From Desulfoluna sp. (lineage in GTDB: Bacteria > Desulfobacterota > Desulfobacteria > Desulfobacterales > Desulfolunaceae), in NCBI RefSeq assembly GCF_030145185.1, contig NZ_JAQYWB010000015.1:26241-90240 (forward strand): 64,000 bases of DNA. The letters are read 5' to 3'. The notes beneath the pieces were generated by a model, which saw nothing but the letters and a program-made list of their open reading frames with translations, did not search any database and had not been told where the DNA came from. A program made the position numbers and the translations under genes. Positions 26,921 to 36,570 of the stretch are shown here, piece after piece (position 1 is the stretch's first letter; the number at the start of each line of letters is the position of its first letter).

Positions 26921-28699
26921 ATGACGCACGACGCACTTCAAACTATTTCTTTGTCGATCGCCTTGGGAGTTTCTTCGTACATTATCTCAAGGGCTTATAA
27001 GATTCCCGCCATTGTTTTTTATCTGATGTCCGGGTTTGTCTTCGGGCCGGCCGGTTTCAACCTGATTCGAACGGAAGAGGCCATCGGCGGGGGCATTGCC
27101 CCCATGGTCGAGATCGCCGTGGCCATTATTCTGTTTGAAGGGGGGCTCTCTCTCTCGATTCAGAGTTTTCGCATGGAAAAAAAGGCCATCCGGCGGCTCC
27201 TTTTTATCACCATCCCCATTACAGGCGTGGCGGCGGCCCTCCTCAGCCACTTTTTGACCGGACTTCCCTGGCTGTTTGCTATCTTTTTCGGTGCGTTGAT
27301 TGTGGTGACCGGTCCCACGGTGATCGGCTCCATTTTAAAAAGTGTGGCCCTGACTCCGCGGCTGGAGACACTTTTGAACTGGGAATCCCTTTGGGGGGAT
27401 GTGATCGGCGTTATGGTGAGCGCGCTGGCCCTGGAGCTGATTCTGATCTCCAAGGGGGGGGTGATCACCGCCGGTGTGTTTTCTCATCTTCTGTTGGGAA
27501 CCTTTGCCGGGTTCCTTGTGGGTCTTGCCGGCGGTGTGTTGCTGAAATACATCGTGGCCTGGATAGAGAAAATGAAGGACCCGGCCCTTTCGGGGATCGC
27601 CTCCTTTGGTGGGGCTGTGGCCCTGTTTTTCATCTCTGGGAGGATTGTGGAATCGTCGGGGCCTCTGGCGGTGGTTGTCGCCGGGATGTATCTCTCGTTG
27701 AAGTGCGGGGACGCCGTGGTGGGCATTCGTCATTTTAAGGAGCAGATTGCCAGTCTTTTTATCAGCACCCTGTTTGTGCTCCTTTCGGCCTTCGTGAATC
27801 CCATGGAGCTTCTGCATCTGTGGCCCACCATGCTGGCCGTGGCCTTTATTCTGGGGGCTGTTGTGCGTCCCCTGGCTGTTCATCTGGCGCTGATCGGATC
27901 GGCGGTGACCTTTCGGGAGCGGTGGTATATCGGGGTTATTGGCCCCCGGGGGATTGTCGCGGTGGCCACGGCCGCCTATGCGGCCTTTCTGGTGCCTGGA
28001 TTTCCCCATGAGATGAAGGTGATTCTCAACCAGACCCTGGCCATTATTTTTTTCTCTGGTGTGGTGTCCACTGTTTTATGCCGGCCCCTGGCTTCGTTGC
28101 TGAAGGTGCGGGTCCCCCAGGCTCAGACCGGGATTCTGCTGGTGGGCTCCAATTTGATGAGCCGGGAATTTGCCCGGCTTTTATCCCAGCATGTGCCGGT
28201 GGCCTTTTTGGAGACCCGGAAAGAGGCCTGCACCCTGGCCACGGATCAGGGGTATCAGACCGTGTGCGCCGATATGCTGAGCGCCGAGGTGTACGAGGAG
28301 GCCTCCCGGGAAGGCTACAGCCGCCTGGTGGCCCTGACACGAAATAATGCCTTGAATGAACTGGTGGCCTTGCGAGCCGCTTCGCATATGGCTCCGGGGC
28401 GGGTCTATCGCGCGGTGGCCCGCCGTGCTGAGGAGACCCTGCTGACCGGCAGGGACAATGTGGCTCATATTGCCTTTTCCGAAGGGTTTTTTATCACGGA
28501 AGCGGTGAGACGGATGGAGAAGGGGCTGGCCTTTCTGGTGGAAAAGGATGCCGGGGAGTTGGGGGTGGGGGATATCCCCCTGGCGCGTATTAACGATGAG
28601 GGCAAGAGTGTGATGATTTTGCGTCCGGGGATTGAGCCCACCGGGTTGTTGATCTGTTACAGTCGAAAAAAGAGGCGGACGGTCGAGGGCGCTTCCTGA
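26921..28699 (+). CDS. Cation:proton antiporter with C-terminal TrkA-N-like domain
   Basis: A 592-residue inner-membrane protein. About 12 hydrophobic helices fill residues 1-395, with NhaP/CPA-type motifs SGFVFGPAGFN, FEGGLSLSI and a central GALIVVTGPTVIGSIL (the Thr-Gly-Pro motif of CPA1 antiporters). A Rossmann-like nucleotide-binding domain follows (TGILLVGSNLMSREFARLL, then DMLSAEVYEEA and ALTRNNALNELVALRA), as in regulated Na+/H+ or K+/H+ exchangers. The ATG at 26921 is chosen; an upstream extension of 35 codons lacks sense. The transported cation cannot be read from sequence. Confidence 0.9.
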   Translation: MTHDALQTISLSIALGVSSYIISRAYKIPAIVFYLMSGFVFGPAGFNLIRTEEAIGGGIAPMVEIAVAIILFEGGLSLSIQSFRMEKKAIRRLLFITIPITGVAAALLSHFLTGLPWLFAIFFGALIVVTGPTVIGSILKSVALTPRLETLLNWESLWGDVIGVMVSALALELILISKGGVITAGVFSHLLLGTFAGFLVGLAGGVLLKYIVAWIEKMKDPALSGIASFGGAVALFFISGRIVESSGPLAVVVAGMYLSLKCGDAVVGIRHFKEQIASLFISTLFVLLSAFVNPMELLHLWPTMLAVAFILGAVVRPLAVHLALIGSAVTFRERWYIGVIGPRGIVAVATAAYAAFLVPGFPHEMKVILNQTLAIIFFSGVVSTVLCRPLASLLKVRVPQAQTGILLVGSNLMSREFARLLSQHVPVAFLETRKEACTLATDQGYQTVCADMLSAEVYEEASREGYSRLVALTRNNALNELVALRAASHMAPGRVYRAVARRAEETLLTGRDNVAHIAFSEGFFITEAVRRMEKGLAFLVEKDAGELGVGDIPLARINDEGKSVMILRPGIEPTGLLICYSRKKRRTVEGAS

Positions 28700-28761
28700 G
28701 AAGGGCGACGGTCCTGAAACGGCCTTTCGAATGGACTCAAAAAAATTGATTCAGGAGACCC

Positions 28762-29631
28762 ATGGGACAGAGAATAGCCATTGTGACGGATTCCACCGCT
28801 GATTTTCCCAAGGGGGTGGCAGAGACGCTGGGCATTCGGTTTATGCCGGTTCATGTCGTTATCGATGGGGTGGATTATCGAGATGGGGTGAACATGACGG
28901 CCCGCCAGCTGGTGGATCGCATGACGCAGGGGGCGGTGGTCTCTACCCGTGCGGCGGCTCCGGCCGAGTATGCCGATCTCTTTGAGTCGCTTCTGGGGCG
29001 TTATGACCGGGTCCTCTCTTTTCAGGTCTCTTCGCAGTTCTCGGACAGCTATGAAAGCGCCGGCAATGCCCTGTCACTTCTCTCCCCGGAGGATGCCACG
29101 CGGGTGGATATCTTCGACACGGGGTCTGTGAGCATCGGGCAGGCGATCTATACCATTATGGCCGCGCGGTATCTCAAGACCTACGGGCGCATTGAGGGCA
29201 TGAAAGAGACCTTGGATGCGGCCATGGCCGAGAGCGTGAACACTATCACCGTGGACGACCTCGTCTGGCTTCGCAAAAGCGGGGCGCTGGGATCCTTGCC
29301 AGCCCTGTTCGGGGGGCTGTTTGATATCAAGCCCATCATCGCGTTGAAGAATGGTCGCATGACACGGGTCAGTCGGGTCCGAGGCATGACCCGGGCCCTG
29401 GATGAGATGGCTGTCTGTGCCGGGCAATTGAAGGAGACCGATCTGGGGGGCTGGGAGGTTTGGGTCTGCCATTGCGATGCCGAAGCGAACGCCTTTTATT
29501 TGAGGAACAAGTTGGCGGAGGTCCTGGGCAAGGAGATGGACTCCATTCCCGTGGTGGCGGCAGGGGCGTCCATCGCCGCCAGGTTCGGACCCGGCAGTTG
29601 CAGCTGGGGTATGATCCCCTTGAAACGATGA
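28762..29631 (+). CDS. DegV family protein (fatty-acid-binding)
   Basis: A 289-residue two-domain DegV/FakB-type protein. The N-terminus is IAIVTDSTADFPKGVAETLG. Further motifs are STRAAAPAEYADLFE (the Thr-Ser fatty-acid site region), LSFQVSSQFSDSYESA, DTGSVSIGQ and a C-terminal FGPGSCSWGMIPL. These proteins bind a single fatty acid and, in Firmicutes, present it to FakA kinase; no FakA gene is present here. AGGAG precedes the ATG. It lies 62 bp after the antiporter gene and may be cotranscribed. Confidence 0.92.
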   Translation: MGQRIAIVTDSTADFPKGVAETLGIRFMPVHVVIDGVDYRDGVNMTARQLVDRMTQGAVVSTRAAAPAEYADLFESLLGRYDRVLSFQVSSQFSDSYESAGNALSLLSPEDATRVDIFDTGSVSIGQAIYTIMAARYLKTYGRIEGMKETLDAAMAESVNTITVDDLVWLRKSGALGSLPALFGGLFDIKPIIALKNGRMTRVSRVRGMTRALDEMAVCAGQLKETDLGGWEVWVCHCDAEANAFYLRNKLAEVLGKEMDSIPVVAAGASIAARFGPGSCSWGMIPLKR

Positions 29632-29656
29632 CGCCCCGCCTCCGGGGAGTATAGGG

Positions 29657-30160
29657 TCAGGACGCCTTTTCCAGCAGGGTTTTCAGCTCCTGTTGTGTGG
29701 GGACCCGGCCGGCGAGCTTCAGCTGGTCATTGATCACCAGCCCCGGATACGCAAAACATCCATACGCCGCGATCTCCCCGGGGTCCCGAAGGTGGTCGCA
29801 TTCAGCGGTGATTCCTGTCTCACTGAGAATCTGACGGACGTCTGATTCCAGTGTCTCACATCGGGCGCAGCCCGTCCCCAAAATCAGCACCGACAAGGGG
29901 CCTGTCCCCGTCTCTTCCGTCTCTCCCGGTAATTCCCGTCCTGTAAAATTCAGGTAGGCTTTGAAAAAGGCGTGGCGGTATCGCTCCGACACCCCCGGGG
30001 CGATGAAGTTGCGTTTTTTCAGGCGGGTGAAAAGGGCTTCGGTGATTTCAGTATCCGAGGCCTCTCCATGGCTTTTGGCCACCTCGGCGAGGTGGTACGT
30101 GAGGCCGATGATTCCGATGGCGTTTGTGCCTACCCTGAGGCGTGTGATGGTTTCGGGCAT
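29657..30160 (-). CDS. Thioredoxin-like protein with an extra N-terminal helical domain
   Basis: A 167-residue protein. The C-terminal 80 residues form a minimal thioredoxin fold of the MTH895/'redox-active disulfide protein 2' type, with the active site GTGCARC and the cis-Pro region FAYPGLVINDQLK. The first 85 residues (RLRVGTNAIGIIGLTYHLAEV, then RYRHAFFKAYLNF) are predicted helical; I do not recognise the family. Probably a cytosolic disulfide reductase or a metalloid/sulfur carrier. It is convergent with degV, and its own TRAP neighbour starts 85 bp away on the same strand. Confidence 0.75.
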   Translation of the reverse strand: MPETITRLRVGTNAIGIIGLTYHLAEVAKSHGEASDTEITEALFTRLKKRNFIAPGVSERYRHAFFKAYLNFTGRELPGETEETGTGPLSVLILGTGCARCETLESDVRQILSETGITAECDHLRDPGEIAAYGCFAYPGLVINDQLKLAGRVPTQQELKTLLEKAS

Positions 30161-30244
30161 GGGGTCTCCTTGTTTCAGACGTGTCGATGCAGAATAAGGA
30201 GATACCTTATCGGATTGTGGGCGGGAAGTCTTCTTTCATCCCCT

Positions 30245-32317
30245 TTATTCCGGGCGAGGATGCGTGGCGGTTGAAAGACGCTGTTTCTGGGAAAGCGCCA
30301 GGAGTCCCAGGAGCGCAAGCCCGATGAGGTAGGTCCAGTACCTCTGGTCCTGGGGCATGCCGAGCCAGCGGGCGATCTGATCGGGTCGCATGAGGATGAA
30401 GGTGATGGCCAGGAAGAGGGGGATTTCCCAGGCCTTGTTCCGGGTCAGGAACCACCCCTGGGTAGCTGAGGCAAAGGCAAAGTTGCCCAGGCAGGCCATG
30501 ACGAAGATGAGAATCCCCTGGGACCAGCGGGTGACGTTGTGGAGAATCAAGTCACTGTTGAAGATGAACATGAAGGGGAGGATGGCGGTTCGAATATCAT
30601 ACATAAAGCCCTGAATGCCTGTCTGAATGGGGGGTGATTTGGCGATGGCGGCGGCAGCATAGGCGGCAAGGCCCACCGGGGGCGTGTCATCGGCCAGGAT
30701 CCCGAAGTAGAAACAGAAGAGATGGGCGGCCATGGGAAGGACGAGGAAGTTCTGGGCATGGGCGATGGTGACGATGGCCGGGGCGGTGAGGGAGGCCATG
30801 ACGATGTAGGTGGCGGTGGTGGGCAGCCCCATGCCGATGAGGAGGCTTGCCAGGGCAGTGATAACGAGCATCAGGTGGATGTTGCCCATGGAGATGGTGT
30901 CGATCACCTGGGTGATGAGACCGCCCAAACCCAGGGCCACGACCCCGACGATGATGCCGGCCGCTGCGGTGGCCAGGGCCACGGCGACCATGTTTCGTCC
31001 GCCCATGGCCAGAGCCGAGATGATGTTCTTAACCCCTGCCAAGAGGGAGGGCACTACGGGCTCTCGGTTGCGGAAGGCCTTGATCGGCTCTTGCACCAGC
31101 ATGATCAGGGCCATGATCCAGATGGCGTTGAAGGCGGCCAGCTCAGGGGAGTGGCGCATCACCACCAGCTCGTAGATGAGAAAGCTTAAAGGGATCAGAT
31201 AGTGAATGCCACTGATGAAGGTGGCGAAGATGGGCGGAAGTTCTTTTCTCGGGATGCCCTGAAGGCCGAGTTTGGAGGCTTCGATGTGGGAGATGTAAAA
31301 GAGGGCGGCATAGGAGGCGAAGGCCGGAATGGCGGCCGCTTTGACCACCTCCACGTAGGGTACGTTGACGTATTCGGCGATGATAAAGGCCGCCGCGCCC
31401 ATGATGGGGGGGGCGAGCTGACCGTCGGTGCTGGCCGCCACCTCGATGGCGGCGGCCTTGGTGGCGGGGTAGCCCACTTTCTTCATCATGGGTATGGTGA
31501 AGGTGCCGGTGGTGACGATGTTGGCGATGCTGGATCCGGAGACCATGCCGGTGAGGCCGGACCCCAGGATGGCCGCTTTGGCAGGGCCTCCCTTGAATCC
31601 CCCGAGGAGACTTAAAGCCAGGCGAATAAAGTAGTGCCCGCCGCCGGCTCTCTCCAGCATGGCGCCGAAGAGAACAAAGAGAAAGACGATCTTGGCTGAG
31701 ACATCTAAGGGGATCCCGTAGATCCCTTCGGTGGACATGGTCATCTGCCCCATGTATCGGTTGAGGGAGGTCCCTTTATGGGCGATCAGGTCGGGCATGT
31801 GGGGGCCGAAGAAGGCGTAGGCCGTAAAGATCAGGGCGATGACGGGCAGGGCCGGTCCGATGACCCGACGCGCCGCCTCCAGCAGAAGCACCACCAGGGT
31901 CATCCCGGCCACGAGATCCATGGTGATGGGCTGTCCCACCCGCGCGCTGATGCTTTCGTAGTGAAGGATGAGGTAGAGGGCGGACCAGGAGGCCAGGCCG
32001 GCCAGGATCCAGTCGATGAGGGGGATTCTCTTCGTGGTGGCCAGGGCCTTGATGCCAAAGAGGCTTTTTTTAAAGGCGGGGTAGTTCAGGAAAACGATCA
32101 GAAGGGCAAAGGTGAGGTGAATGGCTCGCGTGTGGGTGGAATTCAAGGTGACCCATCGGGCGATGGCGAGCTGAAAGAGGCTCCACATCACGGCAATTCC
32201 CGGGATGACATAGGCGGCCCAGCCGTCGGGTTTTCGGTGGATTCCTGCCTCTTCTTCGGCGAGTTTATCAGCGATCTCAAAATCACTGTCGGTGTCGTTG
32301 ATAAGATAGTTATCCAT
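30245..32317 (-). CDS. TRAP transporter permease, fused 4TM/12TM type
   Basis: A 690-residue membrane protein combining the small (DctQ-like) and large (DctM-like) TRAP subunits. Helices fill most of the chain after residue 30. The large-subunit signatures are LSLLGGFKGGPAKAAILGSG, GSSIANIVTTGTFTIP, PIMGAAAFIIAEY and LIGMGLPTTATYIVMA. This fused architecture goes with TAXI receptors, and the matching receptor gene lies 140 bp upstream on the same strand. Together they form a complete sodium- or proton-driven uptake system for an organic acid, substrate unknown. Confidence 0.93.
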   Translation of the reverse strand: MDNYLINDTDSDFEIADKLAEEEAGIHRKPDGWAAYVIPGIAVMWSLFQLAIARWVTLNSTHTRAIHLTFALLIVFLNYPAFKKSLFGIKALATTKRIPLIDWILAGLASWSALYLILHYESISARVGQPITMDLVAGMTLVVLLLEAARRVIGPALPVIALIFTAYAFFGPHMPDLIAHKGTSLNRYMGQMTMSTEGIYGIPLDVSAKIVFLFVLFGAMLERAGGGHYFIRLALSLLGGFKGGPAKAAILGSGLTGMVSGSSIANIVTTGTFTIPMMKKVGYPATKAAAIEVAASTDGQLAPPIMGAAAFIIAEYVNVPYVEVVKAAAIPAFASYAALFYISHIEASKLGLQGIPRKELPPIFATFISGIHYLIPLSFLIYELVVMRHSPELAAFNAIWIMALIMLVQEPIKAFRNREPVVPSLLAGVKNIISALAMGGRNMVAVALATAAAGIIVGVVALGLGGLITQVIDTISMGNIHLMLVITALASLLIGMGLPTTATYIVMASLTAPAIVTIAHAQNFLVLPMAAHLFCFYFGILADDTPPVGLAAYAAAAIAKSPPIQTGIQGFMYDIRTAILPFMFIFNSDLILHNVTRWSQGILIFVMACLGNFAFASATQGWFLTRNKAWEIPLFLAITFILMRPDQIARWLGMPQDQRYWTYLIGLALLGLLALSQKQRLSTATHPRPE

Positions 32318-32457
32318 GAAAAAACCTCACGCCAGGCGTTATGAACCATTCCCACACAGGGTGTGCGGCAGTTCTTAATCGATGGGTTGCCAGAGAGAAT
32401 CCGAAATGGGGGCGAGGCTCTGGCGCGTCGCCCCCCTGGATTCAGAGCCGGGACATC

Positions 32458-33447
32458 CTACATCAGGCCCGCTTCTTTGTAGTACTTCAGGGCACCGGGG
32501 TGGAGAGGGGCGGAGAGTCCTTCCAGCATGCTCTTTTTGGTGAGAACCTGATAGGCCGGATGGAGCTTTTTGAATGCTTCAAAATTTTCAAACACCTCTT
32601 TGGTGATGGCGTACACCACCTCATCGGAGACGGTGGCCGAGGTACAGAAGGTGGCTTTCACTCCGAAGGTGGGGGTGTCCTCTTCGTTGGCTGCGCCGGG
32701 GTAGAGGGCTGCGGGGATGTATGATTTGGCGTAGTAGGGAAATTTCTGGACCAGGCTGTCGGTCTCGGTGATGGCGACAAATCGGGTCTTGCGTCGACCG
32801 GAGGTGGCCTCTTTAAATGCGCCGCTGGGGTGTCCCACGGTGTAGAAGAAGGCATCGATCCGGTCATCCTGAAGCAGTCCGGGGGCTTCAGCGGCCTTGA
32901 CCTGCTCGGGATCGATGTCGATTTCCCAGTTGATTCCCGCCGCTTCCAGAGCGTCGATGGCGTTTCCCCTCTGGCCGGAGCCGGGGTTGCCGATGTTGAC
33001 ATGCTTGCCCCTGAGATCCGAGATCGTCTTGATATCGGCATCGGTGGCAGCCAGGAGCGTCACGGATTCGGGGTGGATGGAGAAGACGGCGCGCAGGTTT
33101 TTCTGGGGGGAGCCTTCCCACTCCTTCTTGCCGTTGATGGCCTGATACTGCCGGTCGGATTGGACGATGCCGAATTCTAAGTCTCCGGCCATGATGGCGT
33201 TGACGTTGAAGACAGATCCAGCGGTGGATTCCACGGTGGCACGGATGCCATACTCCTCGCGTTTATTGTTAACGATTTTGGCGATGGCCCCGCCGGTGGG
33301 ATAATAGACCCCGGTGATGCCACCGGTTCCGATGGTGACAAAGGTGGTTTTTTTCTTTTTGGCCGTGGCTTCATCATCGGCAGGTTGGCTGCATCCCACA
33401 GCGAGAGTGAGGAGCAGAACGGCACTGAGGAAAATCCATCTTTTCAT
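32458..33447 (-). CDS. TAXI-family TRAP transporter solute-binding lipoprotein
   Basis: A 329-residue receptor. The N-terminus has a lipobox (LTLAVGC, modified cysteine about residue 19), so it is membrane-anchored. TAXI motifs follow: TIGTGGITGVYYPTGGAIAKI, VESTAGSVFNVNAIM, DLEFGIVQSD and GNPGSGQRGNAIDALEA. It delivers substrate to the fused permease just downstream. An AAGGAG site precedes the ATG. A 15-bp direct repeat about 130 bp upstream (33574-33604) may be a regulatory site. Confidence 0.94.
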   Translation of the reverse strand: MKRWIFLSAVLLLTLAVGCSQPADDEATAKKKKTTFVTIGTGGITGVYYPTGGAIAKIVNNKREEYGIRATVESTAGSVFNVNAIMAGDLEFGIVQSDRQYQAINGKKEWEGSPQKNLRAVFSIHPESVTLLAATDADIKTISDLRGKHVNIGNPGSGQRGNAIDALEAAGINWEIDIDPEQVKAAEAPGLLQDDRIDAFFYTVGHPSGAFKEATSGRRKTRFVAITETDSLVQKFPYYAKSYIPAALYPGAANEEDTPTFGVKATFCTSATVSDEVVYAITKEVFENFEAFKKLHPAYQVLTKKSMLEGLSAPLHPGALKYYKEAGLM

Positions 33448-33676
33448 ATGATACTCCTTGCTTAAATTAATCTTTGGGGGCTTCACCTTATGTGAAGGAT
33501 CCCGGATGCGTCTATCACCACGGGTCGTCCGGGCTGGGGGGGAGGGGCGGACAACCTTTGAAACAATAGAATGGATAATGAAACAGGTCGATAATGAAAC
33601 AGGTGGTTAGAGCGGCGCAGGGGGGATGGGTTGAGAGGAGGCGCCGGCCTCAAGGTTAAGCCGTCTGAGATTTTTT
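33448..33676. other. Upstream region of the TRAP operon
   Basis: No gene. It carries a 15-bp direct repeat and the likely promoter of the leftward TRAP operon. Together with the dapL terminator it fills the gap to dapL. Confidence 0.45.
33574..33604. repeat. 15-bp direct repeat upstream of the TRAP operon
   Basis: GATAATGAAACAGGT occurs twice, at 33574-33588 and 33590-33604, one base apart. Confidence 0.85.
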
Positions 33677-33706
33677 AAAAAAACCTGAGAGATCGAGTTC
33701 TCAGGT
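33677..33706 (-). terminator. Rho-independent terminator of dapL
   Basis: On the minus strand the stem ACCTGAGAA/TCTCAGGT is followed by seven T. A second GC-rich hairpin (CCCCCGCG/CGCGGGGG, 33719-33747) precedes it, directly after the dapL stop. Confidence 0.8.
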
Positions 33707-33751
33707 GAGTTTCAGGAACCCCCGCGTCTCGGAAGGCGCGGGGGGACCGAT

Positions 33752-34975
33752 TTATTTCAAGGCCTCTCGAATGCGCACCATGGCTTTTTCAACATTTTCC
33801 AGGCTGTTGAAGGCGCTGATGCGGATAAAGCCGTTGCCGCAGGATCCAAATCCGGCGCCAGGGGTGCAGACCACACCGGCTTTCTGGAGCAGGAGGTCGA
33901 AGAATTCCCAGGAGTCGCATTTCCCGTTGATCCAGATGTACGGGGAGTTGTCCCCCCCGACCAGCTCGTATCCCAGGGCAGAGATCTCTTTGCGAATGAT
34001 GGCCGCGTTGTTCAGGTAGTAGTTCACCAGCTCCTTGACCTGGGTCTTGCCTTCCTCGGAGTAGACGGCGGCGGCGGCTTTCTGAACCGGGTAGGAGACG
34101 CCGTTGAACTTGGTGCAGTGTCGGCGGTTCCAGAGAGCGTGGACTGAGTGGGCCTTGCCGTCGGTGTCCCAGGCCATGAGCTCCCTGGGGACCACGGTAA
34201 AGGCGCAGCGGGTGCCGGTGAATCCGGCGGTCTTGGAGAAGCTGCGGAATTCGATGGCTACCTCTTTGGCCCCTTCGATTTCATAAATGGAACGGGGAAG
34301 GCTCTCATCGGTGATAAAGGCCTCGTAAGCCGCATCATAAAGGATGATGGCGCGGTTTTCTTTTGCGTAGTCCACCCAGGCTTTGAGGGCGGCCTTGGTG
34401 ATGGTGGTGCCGGTGGGGTTGTTGGGGAAGCAGAGGTAGATGAGGTCTACGGGCTCTGTGGGCAGCGCGGGGATAAAGCCGTTTTCCGCCCGGCAGTCCA
34501 GATAAACCACCCCTTCATAGCGACCGTCCTGGCTTTGGCCGGTGCGACCGGCCATGACGTTGGTGTCCAGATAAACCGGATATACCGGGTCGGGGATGGC
34601 GATTCGGGCGTCCCCTGAAAAAATCTCCTGGATGTTGCCGGTATCGCATTTGGCGCCGTCGCTGATGAAAATTTCATCGGCGGCGATGTCGGCCCCCCGG
34701 CTCTGGAAATCGTTTTCGGCGATGACGTCCCGAAGGAAGGCATATCCCTGCTCGGGGCCGTATCCGTGAAATCCGGCCTCATCGGCCATGTCGTCGACGG
34801 CCTTGTGGAAGGCGTCAATGCAGGCGGGGGGAAGGGCGCGGGTGACGTCACCGATACCGAGCTTGATGACATCCATTTCAGGGTTCGCTTCCTGGAAGGC
34901 GGTGACGCGCTTGGCAATATCGGAAAAAAGATAGGATGCTTTGAGTTTGGTGAAGTTTTCGTTTATTTGAATCAT
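33752..34975 (-). CDS. dapL: LL-diaminopimelate aminotransferase
   Basis: A 407-residue class I/II PLP aminotransferase converting tetrahydrodipicolinate directly to LL-diaminopimelate for lysine and peptidoglycan synthesis. Signature segments: [13 protein letters not shown] at the N-terminus, [54 protein letters not shown] and the PLP-lysine region [15 protein letters not shown]. Length is typical of DapL. It replaces the succinylated DapC/D/E branch. A consensus promoter lies about 200 bp upstream, giving a long leader. Confidence 0.96.
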   Translation of the reverse strand: MIQINENFTKLKASYLFSDIAKRVTAFQEANPEMDVIKLGIGDVTRALPPACIDAFHKAVDDMADEAGFHGYGPEQGYAFLRDVIAENDFQSRGADIAADEIFISDGAKCDTGNIQEIFSGDARIAIPDPVYPVYLDTNVMAGRTGQSQDGRYEGVVYLDCRAENGFIPALPTEPVDLIYLCFPNNPTGTTITKAALKAWVDYAKENRAIILYDAAYEAFITDESLPRSIYEIEGAKEVAIEFRSFSKTAGFTGTRCAFTVVPRELMAWDTDGKAHSVHALWNRRHCTKFNGVSYPVQKAAAAVYSEEGKTQVKELVNYYLNNAAIIRKEISALGYELVGGDNSPYIWINGKCDSWEFFDLLLQKAGVVCTPGAGFGSCGNGFIRISAFNSLENVEKAMVRIREALK

Positions 34976-35609
34976 GGTGTCGTCTCCCTGTCAAAATGTA
35001 TTCCAGTCACAATGTGGGTCGTCTAAAGGAGACGTGCATTGTGTGGGTGTCGAAAACACTTGGCGTGGACGGCATGGGGATCTCCCCGGGAAACGGGGTG
35101 CATTTCCTTAAGGTGTTCGTGCCTGTTGACGGCTGTCGTTGTGGGCTTTGGGAATCACCTGGATGCCGAACTGCGAAATTATAGAATATTGTTCGTTGCG
35201 TGTCAAATGGTGGAAAATTGCTCAGGTAGGTAATTCATGACGTTAATCCACCTGTGGCGAGACCCTTTTGAATGATTGCTGAATTTTGGAATGGGAGGTA
35301 ACATCTTATCTCTATGAGGAAAAAAGGCCGGGCAGGCGCGGGGGGCTGGCCATGTCGAGGGCCAAGGGGGCTCTCGTGGCGGGCAGAAACGAGGTCAATA
35401 GAGAGAAAAAAGGTTCCCTCACGGGGAATATCGGAAAACATGAAATACCGATTTCTGTTCGTTATTTTCCCCTTTTCCCAGAATCACCGGCCCCCGGGCC
35501 GGTGCTTTGACAGCCCCCATGAAACGTGACAGAATGCGCTGCCTGAATAAAGACCGTATGGCGGGTTGGCCGCTTGAATTTGGATTGGATACCTTAGGAT
35601 ACGTGTGAC
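34976..35609. other. Divergent intergenic region between dapL and the PPTase gene
   Basis: About 630 bp without a convincing gene. It contains the long dapL leader (34976 to about 35171), the dapL promoter, and a hairpin CACCGGCCC/GGGCCGGTG near 35484-35505 upstream of the PPTase gene. I see no known riboswitch motif in the leader. Confidence 0.55.
35178..35206 (-). promoter_or_regulatory. Consensus sigma70 promoter of dapL
   Basis: On the minus strand TTGACA (35206-35201), exactly 17 bp, then TATAAT (35183-35178). Both hexamers match the consensus completely. Confidence 0.85.
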
Positions 35610-36329
35610 GTGAACCCTTCTCTTGAACAGATAGTGCGCCTCTCCCGGCTTCATGGCGGGATGGTGCTGGTGGATGTAAATATTGCTGCATTTATGCGCG
35701 CTTTTTTCCCGGGGGTTCCCGAGGGCCGGCGTGGCGTTCCCGGAGTCGATGTGATGGGCCTTCCTGGCCTGGATGTCCTGTTTGCCGTCGCAGAGAGAGC
35801 GCGGGCCTCCGAGTTTCGCGTGTTGAAAAAACAGGCGGAGTGGCTGTCCGGTCGGCTGGCGGTGAAGCAGGCCGCGGCAGAACTCCTCGCCGTGGATCCC
35901 CGGGGGGTGGTGGTGGATACCGAGCCTGAGGGGTCGCCCTTTCTTGCAGACCACAAAGCCTATCCCATCTCCATCAGTCATTCTGGGGATCACGCCGTGG
36001 CCGTGATGTCCACCCGAAAGGGGCGGCGCGTGGCTGTGGATGTCGAGCAGGTAGAGGCGGGGCGTATGCCCCATGTCTCCCGTGTGGCCTTTACCCCCCG
36101 TGAAATTTCTGAGCTTCACGGCGCCTCCGATACCGAATGGTACCGGCGGTGGACCTTGAAAGAGGCCTACCTCAAATACATTGCCAAGGGGTTTCACGAG
36201 AGCCTGAAAAAAGTGGAGATTCTGGATCGTGGTATTTGCCACAACAGTGAGGAGGTCGACGGGATTGCCTGGGACACCCCGGAATTTCATCCAGGGTACC
36301 AGCTCAGTGTGGTGTGGGAGGTGGCTTGA
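35610..36329 (+). CDS. 4'-phosphopantetheinyl transferase, Sfp type
   Basis: A 239-residue enzyme that loads the phosphopantetheine arm of CoA onto carrier proteins. Motifs: RLAVKQAAAELL, YPISISHSGDHAVAVMS, the magnesium-binding VAVDVEQVEAG and the core WTLKEAYLKYIAKGF. Length is that of Sfp/EntD-type enzymes rather than AcpS. No polyketide or nonribosomal peptide genes are in the window, so its carrier protein is unknown. The start is GTG. A bidirectional terminator follows at 36437. Confidence 0.92.
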   Translation: MNPSLEQIVRLSRLHGGMVLVDVNIAAFMRAFFPGVPEGRRGVPGVDVMGLPGLDVLFAVAERARASEFRVLKKQAEWLSGRLAVKQAAAELLAVDPRGVVVDTEPEGSPFLADHKAYPISISHSGDHAVAVMSTRKGRRVAVDVEQVEAGRMPHVSRVAFTPREISELHGASDTEWYRRWTLKEAYLKYIAKGFHESLKKVEILDRGICHNSEEVDGIAWDTPEFHPGYQLSVVWEVA

Positions 36330-36399
36330 GGCAAACGTCTGCCCTATGCAGCAAAGTGCGTCACCTTGAAAGAGGGGTTGGGTGTCGGGAAATAAAACG

Positions 36400-36436
36400 G
36401 CCATAGGCCATAGGCCATAGGCGATGGGCAATAGGC
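36400..36436. repeat. Short degenerate tandem repeat
   Basis: CCATAGG repeated about three times, then GCGATGGGCAATAGG, just before the terminator. Low-complexity duplication. Confidence 0.6.
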
Positions 36437-36471
36437 AAAGAGCCAGGGTCATGAAATGACCTGGCTCTTTT
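36437..36471. terminator. Bidirectional terminator between PPTase and ispH-ubiA genes
   Basis: AAAGAGCCAGGTCA-type stem: AGAGCCAGGGTCA pairs with TGACCTGGCTCT, with A-run before and T-run after. It serves two convergent genes. Confidence 0.85.
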
Positions 36472-36570
36472 GAATGGCCGAAACGATGATCAAGGCCCGT
36501 CGCGAGTTCCTGATGGAAGGTGGCTCCGGCCCCTGTATGGCTGCCGGAGGCATGGGGAATGTTGGGTGTC

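Noticed and set aside
34976..35171. Lysine riboswitch in the dapL leader
   Set aside because: The characteristic conserved purine-rich blocks were not recognisable; left as an unassigned long leader.
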